A stretch of 64,000 bases of DNA, taken from Empedobacter falsenii (lineage in GTDB: Bacteria; Bacteroidota; Bacteroidia; Flavobacteriales; Weeksellaceae). Each line of letters begins with the position of its first letter. Position 1 is the stretch's first letter. Positions 16,603 through 25,800 of this stretch are shown one piece after another. The notes under the pieces are model-generated. The model was not told where the DNA came from, made no database searches, and was given only the letters and a program-made list of their open reading frames with translations. A program made the translations under genes and the position numbers. The stretch spans positions 310,001-374,000 of the forward strand of contig NZ_CP040908.1 in assembly GCF_013488205.1 (NCBI RefSeq), read 5' to 3'.

Positions 16603-17502
16603 ATGGAATTTATTCAACTATTCTTAGATTATTTAGCGCTCGAGAAAAACTATTCTACGCTAACAATTACTAGCTACAAAAGAGATTTGGACGATTTTGT
16701 TGAGTTCTATCAACAAGAAGAAAATTCGTCAGAAATACAACTTGCAACAAAAAATCATATTCGTGCATTTGTGATGCATTTATCAGAATTAGAAAAGTCT
16801 GAGAAAACAGTTAATCGCAAATTAAGCGCTTTACGAACGTTTTATAAATATTTGGTCAAAGAAAATCATCTTTCCATTAATCCAATCGAGCAAATTCATT
16901 CACTTAAACAAAATAAACAAGTTTTAGTACCTTTTACAGAAGCAGAATTGAATGATTTGTTGAATAATGATGAATTTTTCCCTGACACATTCGAAGGTTT
17001 ACGTGATCGATTAATGATTGATGTAATGTATCAAACAGGAATTCGACGTGCCGAATTAATTGGTTTGAAAGAAAATGATATCGATCCGAATACACTTTCT
17101 ATAAAAGTTCTTGGAAAAAGAAATAAAGAACGCATAATTCCTATTTCTACCTTTCTGTTAGAGGATTTGGCGAATTATAACACTAGAAAACATAACGAAA
17201 TTACTTTACAATGTACGAATGTTTTTGTAACAGAAAAAGGAAAACCTTTGTACGATAATCTTGTTTATTCGAAAGTAAAATACTATCTTAGTCTTATAAG
17301 TGTAAAACATAAAAAAAGTCCTCATATGTTGAGGCATTCATTTGCGACTCATATGTTAGATTCAGGAGCAGATCTGAATGCAGTAAAAGATATTTTAGGG
17401 CATTCAAGTTTGTCATCGACTCAAATTTATACACATGGGAGTATAGAAAATTTAAAAAAAGTGTTTAACAAAGCTCACCCGCGTGAGAACAAAAAAGAGT
17501 AA
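16603..17502 (+). CDS. xerC: Tyrosine recombinase XerC/XerD type
   Basis: 299 residues, the usual Xer length. It cuts and rejoins DNA at dif to resolve chromosome dimers. An N-terminal SAM-like core-binding domain (~1-85, LFLDYLALEKNYS, then RKLSALRTFYKYL) is followed by the catalytic domain. Catalytic residues are visible: Arg in TGIRRAELIGLK, Lys in the beta hairpin LGKRNKER, His-x-x-Arg in HMLRHSFATHML, His in LGHSSLSSTQ, and nucleophile Tyr276 in TQIYTH. The position between rpsU and hpf is a conserved housekeeping context rather than a mobile element, and no att-like repeats were found nearby. XerC versus XerD cannot be settled from sequence alone. The hpf start lies three bases past its stop codon. 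Confidence 0.9.
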   Translation: MEFIQLFLDYLALEKNYSTLTITSYKRDLDDFVEFYQQEENSSEIQLATKNHIRAFVMHLSELEKSEKTVNRKLSALRTFYKYLVKENHLSINPIEQIHSLKQNKQVLVPFTEAELNDLLNNDEFFPDTFEGLRDRLMIDVMYQTGIRRAELIGLKENDIDPNTLSIKVLGKRNKERIIPISTFLLEDLANYNTRKHNEITLQCTNVFVTEKGKPLYDNLVYSKVKYYLSLISVKHKKSPHMLRHSFATHMLDSGADLNAVKDILGHSSLSSTQIYTHGSIENLKKVFNKAHPRENKKE

Positions 17503-17504
17503 TT

Positions 17505-17804
17505 ATGACAATTAACTTTCAAGCAGTAAACTTCAATACTAAACCAGGTTTAGAGGAGTATTTAGAGAAAAAATTAGAAAAATTAGAAACTTTGTCAGAC
17601 AAAATCATTGCAGCGAATGTTTCTTTTAAATTAGAGAATACTGCAGAAAAAAATAACAAGACAGTTGATATTAAGTTAGAAGTACCAGGAGATGATATTG
17701 TTGTAAGTAAAACAGGACAATCTTTTGAAGAATGTATTGATTTAGCGGTAGATACATTAAAAAAATTAATTATCAGAAAAAAAGAAAAAATTAGCGAAAG
17801 ATAA
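17505..17804 (+). CDS. hpf: Ribosome hibernation promoting factor, short form
   Basis: 99 residues, matching the short HPF/YfiA form without the C-terminal dimerisation domain of long HPF. It folds as a beta-alpha-beta-beta-beta-alpha domain that occupies the decoding centre of idle 30S subunits. Visible features are the start MTINFQAVNFNTKPGLEEYL, the amphipathic helix EKKLEKLETLSDKI, the strand DIKLEVPGDDIVV and a basic C-terminal helix LKKLIIRKKEKI. It begins two bases after the xerC stop, so it is surely in the same operon. The next transcription unit starts at the tRNA promoter at 17840. Confidence 0.9.
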   Translation: MTINFQAVNFNTKPGLEEYLEKKLEKLETLSDKIIAANVSFKLENTAEKNNKTVDIKLEVPGDDIVVSKTGQSFEECIDLAVDTLKKLIIRKKEKISER

Positions 17805-17839
17805 AAAATAGGGAATTGACTAAAAAAAGAACCTAAAAA

Positions 17840-17870
17840 TTTGGTTAATTCAAAAAACAACGTAAATTTG
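17840..17870 (+). promoter_or_regulatory. -33/-7 promoter of the tRNA-tuf cluster
   Basis: TTTG at 17840-17843 and TAAATTTG at 17863-17870, spacer 19: an exact consensus match. The predicted start near 17874 lies at the foot of the 12-bp hairpin that follows. Confidence 0.8.
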
Positions 17871-17902
17871 CAGTCCGTTAAACAAACATATTTAACGGAC
17901 TG
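17871..17902 (+). terminator. Strong hairpin directly after the tRNA promoter
   Basis: CAGTCCGTTAAA / TTTAACGGACTG, perfect 12-bp arms with an eight-base loop, followed by a short TTCTTTT. It could terminate the hpf transcript, or form a 5' stem on the tRNA precursor. The T-run is weak, so which of these it does is open. Confidence 0.5.
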
Positions 17903-17934
17903 TTCTTTTAAATAACGCTTTTAAAAACAAAAAT

Positions 17935-18008
17935 GCCGATGTAGCTCAGCTGGCTAGAGCAGCTGATTTGTAATCAGCAGGTCGTGGGTTCGAGTCCCTC
18001 TATCGGCT
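17935..18008 (+). tRNA. tRNA-Thr (TGT)
   Basis: Acceptor GCCGATG pairs with TATCGGC (one G-T pair). D arm AGCTCAGCTGG, anticodon loop TTTGTAA giving anticodon TGT, T arm GTGGGTTCGAGTCCC. The 3' CCA is not encoded. First tRNA of the Thr-Tyr-Gly-tuf cluster. Confidence 0.96.
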
Positions 18009-18039
18009 CAAGGTTTTTAGAAGAACAAAAAAATAAGGC

Positions 18040-18120
18040 GGGGAGATACTCAAGCGGCCAACGAGGACGGACTGTAAATCCGTTGGGTAACCTTCGCAGG
18101 TTCGAATCCTGCTCTCCCCA
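18040..18120 (+). tRNA. tRNA-Tyr (GTA)
   Basis: Class II tRNA with a long variable arm. Acceptor GGGGAGA / TCTCCCC, anticodon loop CTGTAAA giving GTA, T loop GGTTCGAATCC. No encoded CCA. Confidence 0.96.
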
Positions 18121-18141
18121 CAAACTTAATTTTTAAAATTT

Positions 18142-18172
18142 TTTGTGGTTTAGGATTTAATCTTTAAATTTG
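18142..18172 (+). promoter_or_regulatory. Internal -33/-7 promoter before tRNA-Gly
   Basis: TTTG at 18142-18145 and TAAATTTG at 18165-18172, spacer 19: an exact consensus match. It would drive tRNA-Gly and probably tuf independently of the first two tRNAs. Confidence 0.75.
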
Positions 18173-18193
18173 CAAAGCTTTTTAGAAGTGAAT

Positions 18194-18266
18194 GCGGGAA
18201 TAGCTCAATTGGTAGAGCGTCAGCCTTCCAAGCTGAATGTTGCGGGTTCGAGTCCCGTTTCCCGCT
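18194..18266 (+). tRNA. tRNA-Gly (TCC)
   Basis: Acceptor GCGGGAA / TTCCCGC, D arm AGCTCAATTGG, anticodon loop CTTCCAA giving TCC, T arm GCGGGTTCGAGTCCCGT. It sits 186 bases upstream of tuf, in the same order as the E. coli thrU-tyrU-glyT-tufB region. Confidence 0.96.
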
Positions 18267-18451
18267 CAAATTCTGGTTCGTCCAGTATAGTTAATCTTTT
18301 AAGTAGTTGTTGAAACTCATTTAAACCAAGGTTAACGCGAGTCAAAAATTAATATCTTTATATAAATCAAAAAGTGTACTTTTACACTTGAAAATAATTT
18401 AAAGTTATTTTTTTAATTTAAGTATAACAATAGAAATTAATAAAAAGTAAA
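18267..18451 (+). promoter_or_regulatory. tuf leader region
   Basis: A 185-base AT-rich stretch between tRNA-Gly and tuf. It holds a small CTGG-TTCGT-CCAG hairpin right after the tRNA, and an AAGTGTA / TACACTT hairpin at 18372-18389 whose right arm is also a near-match -7 box (TACACTTG). No open reading frame of note. It may carry a tuf promoter or an RNA processing site. Confidence 0.35.
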
Positions 18452-19639
18452 ATGGCAAAGGAAACTTTCAACCGTAATAAGCCGCACTTAAATATTGGTA
18501 CTATTGGTCACGTTGACCACGGTAAAACAACTTTGACTGCAGCGATTACTAAAGTATTAGCTGATGCTGGTTATTCAGAAGCAAAAGCTTTCGATCAAAT
18601 CGATAATGCTCCAGAAGAAAAAGAGCGTGGTATTACAATTAATACATCTCACGTAGAGTATGAAACTGCTAACCGTCACTACGCACACGTTGACTGTCCA
18701 GGTCACGCGGATTACGTAAAAAACATGGTTACAGGAGCTGCTCAAATGGATGGTGGTATCTTAGTAGTAGCTGCTACTGATGGTCCAATGCCTCAAACTC
18801 GTGAGCACATCTTATTATGTCGCCAAGTAAACGTTCCTCGTATCGTTGTTTTCTTAAACAAAGTTGATATGGTTGACGATGCTGAGTTATTAGAGTTAGT
18901 AGAAATGGAAGTAAGAGATTTATTATCTTCTTACGAATATGACGGAGATAACACTCCAGTTATCCAAGGATCTGCTTTAGGTGCATTAAACGGTGAGCCT
19001 CAATGGGTTGAAACTGTATTAAACTTAATGAACAATGTTGATGAGTGGATTGAGCAACCAGTTCGTGATCAAGATAAACCATTCTTAATGCCAGTAGAGG
19101 ATGTATTCTCTATTACAGGTCGTGGTACTGTTGCTACAGGACGTATCGAGGCTGGTGTAATTAACTCTGGGGATCCAGTTGACATCGTTGGTATGGGAGA
19201 AGAAAAATTAACTTCTACTGTAACAGGTGTTGAAATGTTCCGTAAAATCTTAGATAGAGGTGAAGCTGGTGATAACGTAGGTTTATTATTACGTGGTGTT
19301 GATAAAACTGACATCCGTCGTGGTATGGTTATCGCAAAACAAGGATCTGTTAAACCACACAAAAAATTCAAAGCTGAGGTTTATATCTTAACTAAAGAAG
19401 AAGGTGGTCGTCACACTCCATTCCATAACCGTTACCGTCCACAGTTCTACGTACGTACAACTGACGTAACAGGGGAAATCAACTTACCAGAAGGAGTTGA
19501 GATGGTTTTACCAGGAGATAACTTAACTATTACAGTTGAATTATTACAACCAATCGCATTAAACGAAGGTTTACGTTTCGCAATCCGCGAAGGTGGACGT
19601 ACAGTAGGTGCTGGTCAGGTAACTGAAATTTTAGACTAA
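18452..19639 (+). CDS. tuf: Elongation factor Tu
   Basis: 395 residues, the standard bacterial EF-Tu length. It delivers aminoacyl-tRNA to the ribosome with GTP. G1 is [10 protein letters not shown] (~residues 18-27), G2 includes [14 protein letters not shown]3 is [13 protein letters not shown]4 is NKVDMVD and G5 is GSALGALNG. Domains 2 and 3 follow, with [17 protein letters not shown] and [14 protein letters not shown]. It is the last gene of the tRNA-tuf group, and a hairpin with a T-run follows at 19665. Codon use is strongly biased towards abundant tRNAs, as in the neighbouring ribosomal genes. Confidence 0.99.
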   Translation: MAKETFNRNKPHLNIGTIGHVDHGKTTLTAAITKVLADAGYSEAKAFDQIDNAPEEKERGITINTSHVEYETANRHYAHVDCPGHADYVKNMVTGAAQMDGGILVVAATDGPMPQTREHILLCRQVNVPRIVVFLNKVDMVDDAELLELVEMEVRDLLSSYEYDGDNTPVIQGSALGALNGEPQWVETVLNLMNNVDEWIEQPVRDQDKPFLMPVEDVFSITGRGTVATGRIEAGVINSGDPVDIVGMGEEKLTSTVTGVEMFRKILDRGEAGDNVGLLLRGVDKTDIRRGMVIAKQGSVKPHKKFKAEVYILTKEEGGRHTPFHNRYRPQFYVRTTDVTGEINLPEGVEMVLPGDNLTITVELLQPIALNEGLRFAIREGGRTVGAGQVTEILD

Positions 19640-19664
19640 TTAGTCAAAATATAATATAGAAGAT

Positions 19665-19695
19665 GTGGTAATCTTCAATGATTACCACTCTTTTT
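19665..19695 (+). terminator. Hairpin terminator/attenuator after tuf
   Basis: GTGGTAATC / GATTACCAC perfect nine-base arms, six-base loop, then TCTTTTT. It lies between tuf and tRNA-Trp and would reduce read-through into the secE-nusG block. Confidence 0.8.
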
Positions 19696-19700
19696 ATTCT

Positions 19701-19771
19701 ACGGGCATAGTTCAATGGTAGAATAGCGGTCTCCAAAACCGTTGATCAGGGTTCGAATCCTTGTGCCCGTG
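19701..19771 (+). tRNA. tRNA-Trp (CCA)
   Basis: Acceptor ACGGGCA / TGCCCGT with discriminator G, the usual Trp identity base. Anticodon loop CTCCAAA giving CCA; T arm CAGGGTTCGAATCCTTG. It lies between tuf and secE, a conserved bacterial arrangement. Confidence 0.96.
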
Positions 19772-19786
19772 CTAAATGAAAACGAT

Positions 19787-19975
19787 ATGAAAGTCGTACA
19801 ATATTTTAAAGATTCCTTTGTAGAATTTAAAGATCATGTAACATGGCCATCATTCTCAGATCTACAAAGAGACACAATTATTGTTGCAATAGCTACAGTT
19901 TTGTTAGCTATATTTTTATATGCGGTAGATACATTATTCACACAAGTGCTTAACTTTATCTACGGCGCTTTTTAG
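19787..19975 (+). CDS. secE: Preprotein translocase subunit SecE
   Basis: 62 residues from ATG 19787. A longer frame from TTG 19742 would begin inside tRNA-Trp and is rejected. SecE clamps SecY in the inner-membrane Sec channel. It is the short single-helix form: an amphipathic N-terminal helix with VEFKDHVTWPSFSDLQRDT (the WPS motif conserved in SecE), then one transmembrane helix IIVAIATVLLAIFLYAV. It starts 15 bases after tRNA-Trp and is followed 32 bases later by nusG, the universal order. Confidence 0.93.
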   Translation: MKVVQYFKDSFVEFKDHVTWPSFSDLQRDTIIVAIATVLLAIFLYAVDTLFTQVLNFIYGAF

Positions 19976-20007
19976 TTTGTAAAATATCCCGTTTAGTAAT
20001 TAGAATC

Positions 20008-20556
20008 ATGAGTGAAAAGAAATGGTATGTAATCAAGACTGTAGCTGGACAAGAGCTAAAAGTTAAGGATTATATTGAAAGAGAAATTCAGTACCAAAAT
20101 TTGAATGATTATGTAGGACAAATTGTTGTTCCTATGGAAAAAGTGATTCAAATCCGTAACGGTAAAAAATATCAAAAGGAAAAAGTACACTTTCCTGGTT
20201 ACATCATGATAGAAGCTGAACTTGTAGGGGAAATTCCTCACATGGTAAAGAATACATCGGGTGTAATTAGCTTTTTGAGTGCAACGAAAGGAGGTGATCC
20301 TGTACCAATGAGACAATCGGAAGTTAACCGAATGTTAGGTAAAGTTGACGAATTAGCAGAAAACATCGATACAAATTTAGGAATATCTTACATCGTAGGA
20401 GAAACGGTAAAAGTAATCGACGGACCATTCAATGGCTTCAACGGAACAGTTGAGAAAATCATTGAAGATAAACGTAAACTTGAAGTGATGGTTTTAATCT
20501 TCGGACGTAAAACACCACTAGAGTTAAGTTTTAACCAAGTTGAAAAGATTGCATAA
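20008..20556 (+). CDS. nusG: Transcription termination/antitermination factor NusG
   Basis: 182 residues, the standard length. The N-terminal NGN domain (KKWYVIKTVAGQELKVKDYI, then VHFPGYIMIEAEL) binds the RNA polymerase clamp. The C-terminal KOW domain (GETVKVIDGPFNGFNGTVEKI, ~128-148) contacts Rho or ribosomal protein uS10. It sits in the secE-nusG-rplK operon with a 75-base gap before rplK that shows no terminator. No insertion of the type seen in some Bacteroidota NusG paralogues (UpxY/LoaP) is present, so this is the core NusG. Confidence 0.98.
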   Translation: MSEKKWYVIKTVAGQELKVKDYIEREIQYQNLNDYVGQIVVPMEKVIQIRNGKKYQKEKVHFPGYIMIEAELVGEIPHMVKNTSGVISFLSATKGGDPVPMRQSEVNRMLGKVDELAENIDTNLGISYIVGETVKVIDGPFNGFNGTVEKIIEDKRKLEVMVLIFGRKTPLELSFNQVEKIA

Positions 20557-20631
20557 TCAAAATCTATCAACAAATTAAAAGTAGAAATTTAGGCTGCTTC
20601 CACATAACGCTTAATTTTAAGAATTAAAAAA

Positions 20632-21072
20632 ATGGCAAAAAAAATTGAAAAAGTTGTAAAACTTCAAGTTAAAGGAGGACAAGCAAATCCTTCGCCACCA
20701 GTAGGGCCAGCTTTAGGTGCTGCAGGTGTTAACATCATGGAGTTTTGTAAACAATTTAATGGACGTACACAAGAAAAACAAGGTGCAGTGTTACCAGTTG
20801 TTATTACTGTGTATCAAGACAAATCATTCGATTTCGTAATTAAAACTCCACCAGCTGCTATTCAGTTAATGGAAGCTGCGAAATTGAAAAAAGCATCAGG
20901 TGTACCAAACCGTCAAAAAGTTGGTACTGTTACTTGGGATCAAGTTAGAGCTATTGCTGAAGACAAATTAGCGGACATGAACTGTTTTACTGTTGAATCT
21001 GCTATGAAAATGGTTGCTGGAACTGCACGTTCTATGGGTATAACTGTAAAAGGTGGGCAAGCTCCAGAATAA
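20632..21072 (+). CDS. rplK: 50S ribosomal protein uL11
   Basis: 146 residues, slightly longer than the E. coli form. It is part of the GTPase-associated centre and binds 23S rRNA helices 43-44. The N-terminal domain has the proline-rich [20 protein letters not shown] hinge. The C-terminal rRNA-binding domain ends with [17 protein letters not shown]. It starts the L11-L1-L10-L7/12 cluster, with rplA following 17 bases after its stop. Confidence 0.98.
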   Translation: MAKKIEKVVKLQVKGGQANPSPPVGPALGAAGVNIMEFCKQFNGRTQEKQGAVLPVVITVYQDKSFDFVIKTPPAAIQLMEAAKLKKASGVPNRQKVGTVTWDQVRAIAEDKLADMNCFTVESAMKMVAGTARSMGITVKGGQAPE

Positions 21073-21089
21073 TTAAAACATTTTAGGAA

Positions 21090-21785
21090 ATGGCAAAGTT
21101 AACAAAAAGACAAAAAGAGGTATTAGCTAAAGTAGAAAAAAACAAACTTTACTCTATTGATGAAGCATCATCATTGGTAAAGGAAGTTAACTACGCTAAG
21201 TTTGATGCTTCTGTAGATATAGCAGTTCGTTTAGGTGTAGATCCTAAGAAAGCTAACCAAATGGTTCGTGGTGTAGTTTCATTACCACACGGAACAGGTA
21301 AAGATGTAAAAGTATTAGCATTAGTTACTCCAGATAAAGAAGCAGAAGCTAAAGCAGCAGGTGCAGACTATGTAGGATTAGACGAATACTTACAAAAAAT
21401 TAAAGAAGGTTGGACAGATGTTGACGTTATCGTTACTATGCCAGCAGTTATGGGTAAATTAGGACCATTAGGACGTGTTTTAGGACCTCGTGGATTAATG
21501 CCTAACCCAAAATCAGGTACTGTAACTTTAGAAGTTGGTAAAGCCGTTTCTGAAGTAAAAGCAGGTAAAATCGACTTCAAAGTAGACCGTTACGGAATCA
21601 TCCACGCTGCAGTTGGTAAAGTATCTTTCGATGCTGATAAAATTAAAGAAAATGCGAATGAACTAATTCAAACTTTAATTAAATTAAAACCAACAGCTGC
21701 TAAAGGAACATATGTAAAAAGCATTACGCTTTCTACAACTCAATCTGTAGGTGTATCAGTAGATCCAAAAAGTGTAAACGCTTAA
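21090..21785 (+). CDS. rplA: 50S ribosomal protein uL1
   Basis: 231 residues. uL1 forms the mobile L1 stalk and in many bacteria represses its own operon by binding a leader that mimics its rRNA site; no such site is obvious upstream here. Motifs are [20 protein letters not shown] near the start, [16 protein letters not shown] in the middle (the L1 signature), and the C-terminal [16 protein letters not shown]. It lies 17 bases from rplK and 12 bases from rplJ, so it is part of the same transcript. Confidence 0.98.
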   Translation: MAKLTKRQKEVLAKVEKNKLYSIDEASSLVKEVNYAKFDASVDIAVRLGVDPKKANQMVRGVVSLPHGTGKDVKVLALVTPDKEAEAKAAGADYVGLDEYLQKIKEGWTDVDVIVTMPAVMGKLGPLGRVLGPRGLMPNPKSGTVTLEVGKAVSEVKAGKIDFKVDRYGIIHAAVGKVSFDADKIKENANELIQTLIKLKPTAAKGTYVKSITLSTTQSVGVSVDPKSVNA

Positions 21786-21797
21786 AATTAGTAGATT

Positions 21798-22316
21798 ATG
21801 GCAATGACAAAACAAGATAAAGCAAATATGATAGATGAATTGCAAGCTGTATTAGCAGAAGCAAAAATCATCTACTTAGCAGATATCGAAGGATTAAACG
21901 CTGTTAATACTACTGAATTAAGAAGAGCTTGCTACAAAAGCAATGTATCTTTACGCGTAGTAAAAAACACTTTATTAAAGAAAGCTATGGAGCAAATCGA
22001 AGACAAAAACTTCGAAGAGCTTTACGGATCTTTAAAAGGAAATACAGCATTAATGACTGCTGAAGTTGGTAACGCACCAGCTAAAGTAATCGATACTTTC
22101 AGAAAGAAATCTGAAAAACCTATTTTAAAAGGAGCTTGGATTGAAGATAATACATTCGTAGGTGATGACAAATTACCACAATTAGTAGCATTGAAATCTC
22201 GCGAAGAATTAATCGCAGACATCATCATGTTACTTCAATCTCCAATCAAAACTGTTGTTTCTCAATTAGAGAACAAAGACGCTGCAAAAGCAGAAGAAGG
22301 AGCTTCAGAAGAATAA
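21798..22316 (+). CDS. rplJ: 50S ribosomal protein uL10
   Basis: 172 residues. uL10 anchors bL12 dimers to the ribosomal stalk. It has the typical N-terminal rRNA-binding domain (LAEAKIIYLADIEGLNAVNTTELRR, then VVKNTLLKKAM), and the C-terminal helix that carries bL12 dimers ends in an acidic AEEGASEE. Two in-frame ATGs lie six bases apart (21798 and 21804); the first is used here. It starts 12 bases after rplA. Confidence 0.97.
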   Translation: MAMTKQDKANMIDELQAVLAEAKIIYLADIEGLNAVNTTELRRACYKSNVSLRVVKNTLLKKAMEQIEDKNFEELYGSLKGNTALMTAEVGNAPAKVIDTFRKKSEKPILKGAWIEDNTFVGDDKLPQLVALKSREELIADIIMLLQSPIKTVVSQLENKDAAKAEEGASEE

Positions 22317-22363
22317 GACACACTCATATCAAATAAAAGTTTAAAAAAACAAAAAGCATTAAA

Positions 22364-22732
22364 ATGGCAGATTTAAAAAAATTAGCTGAAGAGTTAGTAA
22401 ACTTAACAGTTTTAGAAGTTAATGAATTATCTACAATCTTAAAAGATGAGTACGGAATCGAACCAGCTGCTGCTGCTGTAGTTGTTGCTGCAGGTGGAGC
22501 AGGTGAAGCTGCTGAAGAGCAATCAGAATTCGACGTAATCTTAAAAGAAGCAGGTGCATCTAAATTAGCAGTTGTTAAATTAGTTAAAGAATTAACTGGT
22601 AAAGGATTAAAAGAAGCTAAAGATTTAGTAGATTCAACTCCAGCAACAGTTAAAGAAGCAGTTTCTAAAGACGAAGCTGAAGCTTTAAAGAAACAGCTAG
22701 AAGAAGCTGGTGCAGTAGTAGAATTGAAGTAA
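22364..22732 (+). CDS. rplL: 50S ribosomal protein bL12 (L7/L12)
   Basis: 122 residues. The N-terminal dimerisation helix pair ([18 protein letters not shown]) is followed by an Ala/Gly-rich flexible hinge (~35-50) and the C-terminal factor-binding domain with [18 protein letters not shown] and LGLKEAK-like [15 protein letters not shown]. It is the stalk protein that recruits translational GTPases. A very strong hairpin follows 20 bases after the stop and should lower rpoB/rpoC expression relative to the ribosomal proteins. Confidence 0.98.
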   Translation: MADLKKLAEELVNLTVLEVNELSTILKDEYGIEPAAAAVVVAAGGAGEAAEEQSEFDVILKEAGASKLAVVKLVKELTGKGLKEAKDLVDSTPATVKEAVSKDEAEALKKQLEEAGAVVELK

Positions 22733-22752
22733 TTTTTATTACTCAAAAATAT

Positions 22753-22795
22753 AGGTTTGGACCTAACACAGGACGTGTTAGGTCTAAACCTTTTT
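22753..22795 (+). terminator. rplL-rpoB attenuator hairpin
   Basis: 17-base arms (22753-22769 and 22775-22791) with one G-T pair, loop AGGAC, then T-run. It is a strong intrinsic terminator placed between the ribosomal proteins and RNA polymerase genes, as in E. coli, where partial termination sets the ratio. Confidence 0.9.
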
Positions 22796-22834
22796 ACGCA
22801 TAAAGTCATTATATAAACCAAAATTCATTCGAAA

Positions 22835-25800
22835 TTGGCCACTAAAGCAACATTAAGCAACTCGACTGAGAAAAAAGAAAGATTGAACTTCTCTTCTGCA
22901 AAAGCAGTCGCTCAGTTCCCAGATTTCCTTGACATTCAGATCAAATCGTTTGAAGATTTTTTCCAGTTGGAAACAAGACCTGACCAACGAAAAAATGAAG
23001 GTCTTTACCGAACATTTGCTGAGAATTTTCCAATTACGGATACTCGCAATCAGTTTGTTTTAGAATTCTTAGATTATTTCGTAGATCCACCACGTTACAC
23101 AATTGATGAGTGTATCGAAAGAGGATTAACGTACAGCGTACCATTGAAAGCTCGTCTTAAATTGTACTGTACGGACGAAGAACACGAAGATTTCGAAACT
23201 GTAGTGCAAGACGTATACTTAGGAACAATTCCTTACATGTCTCCTTCAGGATCATTCATTATTAATGGTGCAGAGCGTGTTATTGTATCTCAATTACACC
23301 GTTCTCCTGGGGTATTCTTCGGACAATCTTTCCACGCGAATGGTACAAAATTGTACTCATCTCGTATCATTCCTTTCAAAGGATCTTGGATTGAGTTCGC
23401 AACAGACATCAACAGCGTAATGTACGCTTACATCGATCGTAAGAAAAAGTTACCATTAACTACTTTATTACGTGCTATCGGATACGAAAGAGATAAAGAT
23501 ATCTTAGAAATTTTCGACTTAGCTGAAGAAGTAAAAGTTAATAAAGCTAATTTAAAGAAAGTTGTAGGTCGTAAACTTGCTGCGCGTGTATTAAATACAT
23601 GGCACGAGGATTTCGTAGATGAAGATACAGGAGAAGTTGTATCTATCGAGCGTAATGAAATTATTTTAGACCGTGAAACAATCTTAGAGAAAGATCACAT
23701 CGATCAAATCGTAGATTCTGGTGTTAAGACGATCTTATTACACAAAGAAGATATCAATTCTGCTGATTATGGAATTATCCATAATACTTTACAAAAAGAC
23801 CCTACTAACACTGAAAAAGAGGCAGTAGAGTACATCTATAGACAATTACGTAACGCTGAGCCACCAGATGAGGAAACAGCAAGAGGAATTATTGACAAAT
23901 TATTCTTCTCTGATCAACGTTATTCATTAGGTGAAGTAGGTCGTTACAGATTAAATAAAAAATTAGGCTTAAGCATTAGCGAGGACGTACAAGTATTGAC
24001 TCGTGAAGATATCATTTCGATTATTAAATACTTAATCGAATTAATCAACTCTAAAGCAGAGGTGGATGATATTGACCACTTATCTAACCGTCGTGTAAGA
24101 ACGGTAGGTGAGCAAATGGCTAGCCAATTCGGAGTAGGTTTAGCTCGTATGGCTAGAACTATCCGCGAAAGAATGAATGTTCGTGACAACGAGGTGTTTA
24201 CACCAATCGATTTGATTAATGCTAAAACATTATCATCTGTTATCAACTCATTCTTCGGAACGAACCAGTTATCTCAGTTCATGGACCAAACAAATCCATT
24301 ATCAGAGATTACACACAAACGTCGTTTATCAGCATTAGGACCTGGAGGTTTATCAAGAGAAAGAGCGGGATTCGAGGTACGTGACGTACACCACACTCAT
24401 TACGGACGTTTATGTCCAATTGAAACTCCTGAGGGACCAAACATTGGTTTGATTTCGTCATTATGTGTATTCGCTAAAGTTAATAACTTAGGGTTTATCG
24501 AAACACCGTACAGAAAAGTAGAAGATGGAAAAGTGGACGTCGAATCAGCACCAATCTATTTAACTGCGGAAGAGGAGGAATCAAAAGTAATTGCTCAAGC
24601 CAATATCGACATGACAGACGATGGTACTATTGCTACTGAACGTGTAACTGCTCGTGAAGATGGGGATTTCCCTGTTGTAACACCAGCAGAAGTTGATTTA
24701 ATCGACGTTGCACCTAACCAGATTGCTTCTATCTCAGCATCATTAATTCCTTTCTTGGAGCATGATGACGCCAACCGTGCGTTAATGGGATCGAACATGA
24801 TGCGTCAGGCAGTTCCATTATTAAAACCTCAAGCACCAATTGTAGGTACTGGATTAGAAAAACAAGTTGCAAAAGATTCAAGAATCTTAGTAAATGCAGA
24901 ACGTGAAGGTACAGTAACTTATGTTGATGCTGACATTATAACAATTAAATATGATCGTTCAGAAGACGAAGAATTAGTAAGCTTCGATACTGCTGAGAAA
25001 ACATATAATTTAACAAAATTCAGAAAAACCAATCAAGGAACTACAATTACGTTGAAACCAATTGTAAAAGTTGGTGATCGTGTAGAGAAAGGACAAGTTT
25101 TATCTGAAGGTTATGCAACAGAAGGAGGAGAATTAGCAATTGGTCGTAATATGGTTGTTGCCTTCATGCCTTGGCAGGGGTACAACTTCGAGGATGCCAT
25201 TGTAATCTCTGAGAAAGCTGTTCGCGAAGACTGGTTTACATCTATCCACATCGATGAGTATTCATTAGATGTACGTGATACAAAATTAGGTATGGAAGAA
25301 TTAACTTCAGACATTCCTAACGTTTCGGAAGAGGCTACAAAAGACTTAGACGAAAACGGTATGATCCGTATCGGAGCAGAAGTAAAACCTGGTGATATCT
25401 TGATTGGTAAGATTACTCCAAAAGGAGAATCTGATCCAACTCCAGAAGAAAAATTATTACGTGCGATCTTTGGTGACAAAGCAGGTGATGTAAAAGATGC
25501 TTCTCTTAAAGCTTCTCCGTCATTACGCGGTGTTGTTATCGATAAAAAATTATTCTCACGTAGTATTAAGGATAAACGTAAACGTTCTCAAGACAAAGCT
25601 ATCATTGATAGTGTAGAAGCTGAGTACGACGTTAAATTCAATGAATTAAGAGAGATTTTATTAGAGAAATTATACGTTTTATTAAACGGAAAAACTTCTC
25701 AAGGTATTTACAACGACTTGAACGAAGAAGTGATCAAGAAAGGTGTAAAATACACACAAAAAATCTTATCTAATGTTGAAGATTTCTTAAACTTAACTGG

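Noticed and set aside
16603-17502. Mobile-element integrase reading of the Xer recombinase
   Set aside because: Housekeeping neighbours (rpsU, hpf) and no attachment-site repeats or cargo; standard XerC/D is better.
19742-19786. N-terminal extension of secE from a TTG
   Set aside because: It would begin inside tRNA-Trp; the SecE start MKVVQYFKDSFVEF at 19787 fits the family.
22324-22821. 165-codon minus-strand frame over rplL
   Set aside because: Caused by the Ala/Gly-rich rplL hinge; Ser-, Ala- and Lys-rich nonsense protein overlapping the attenuator.
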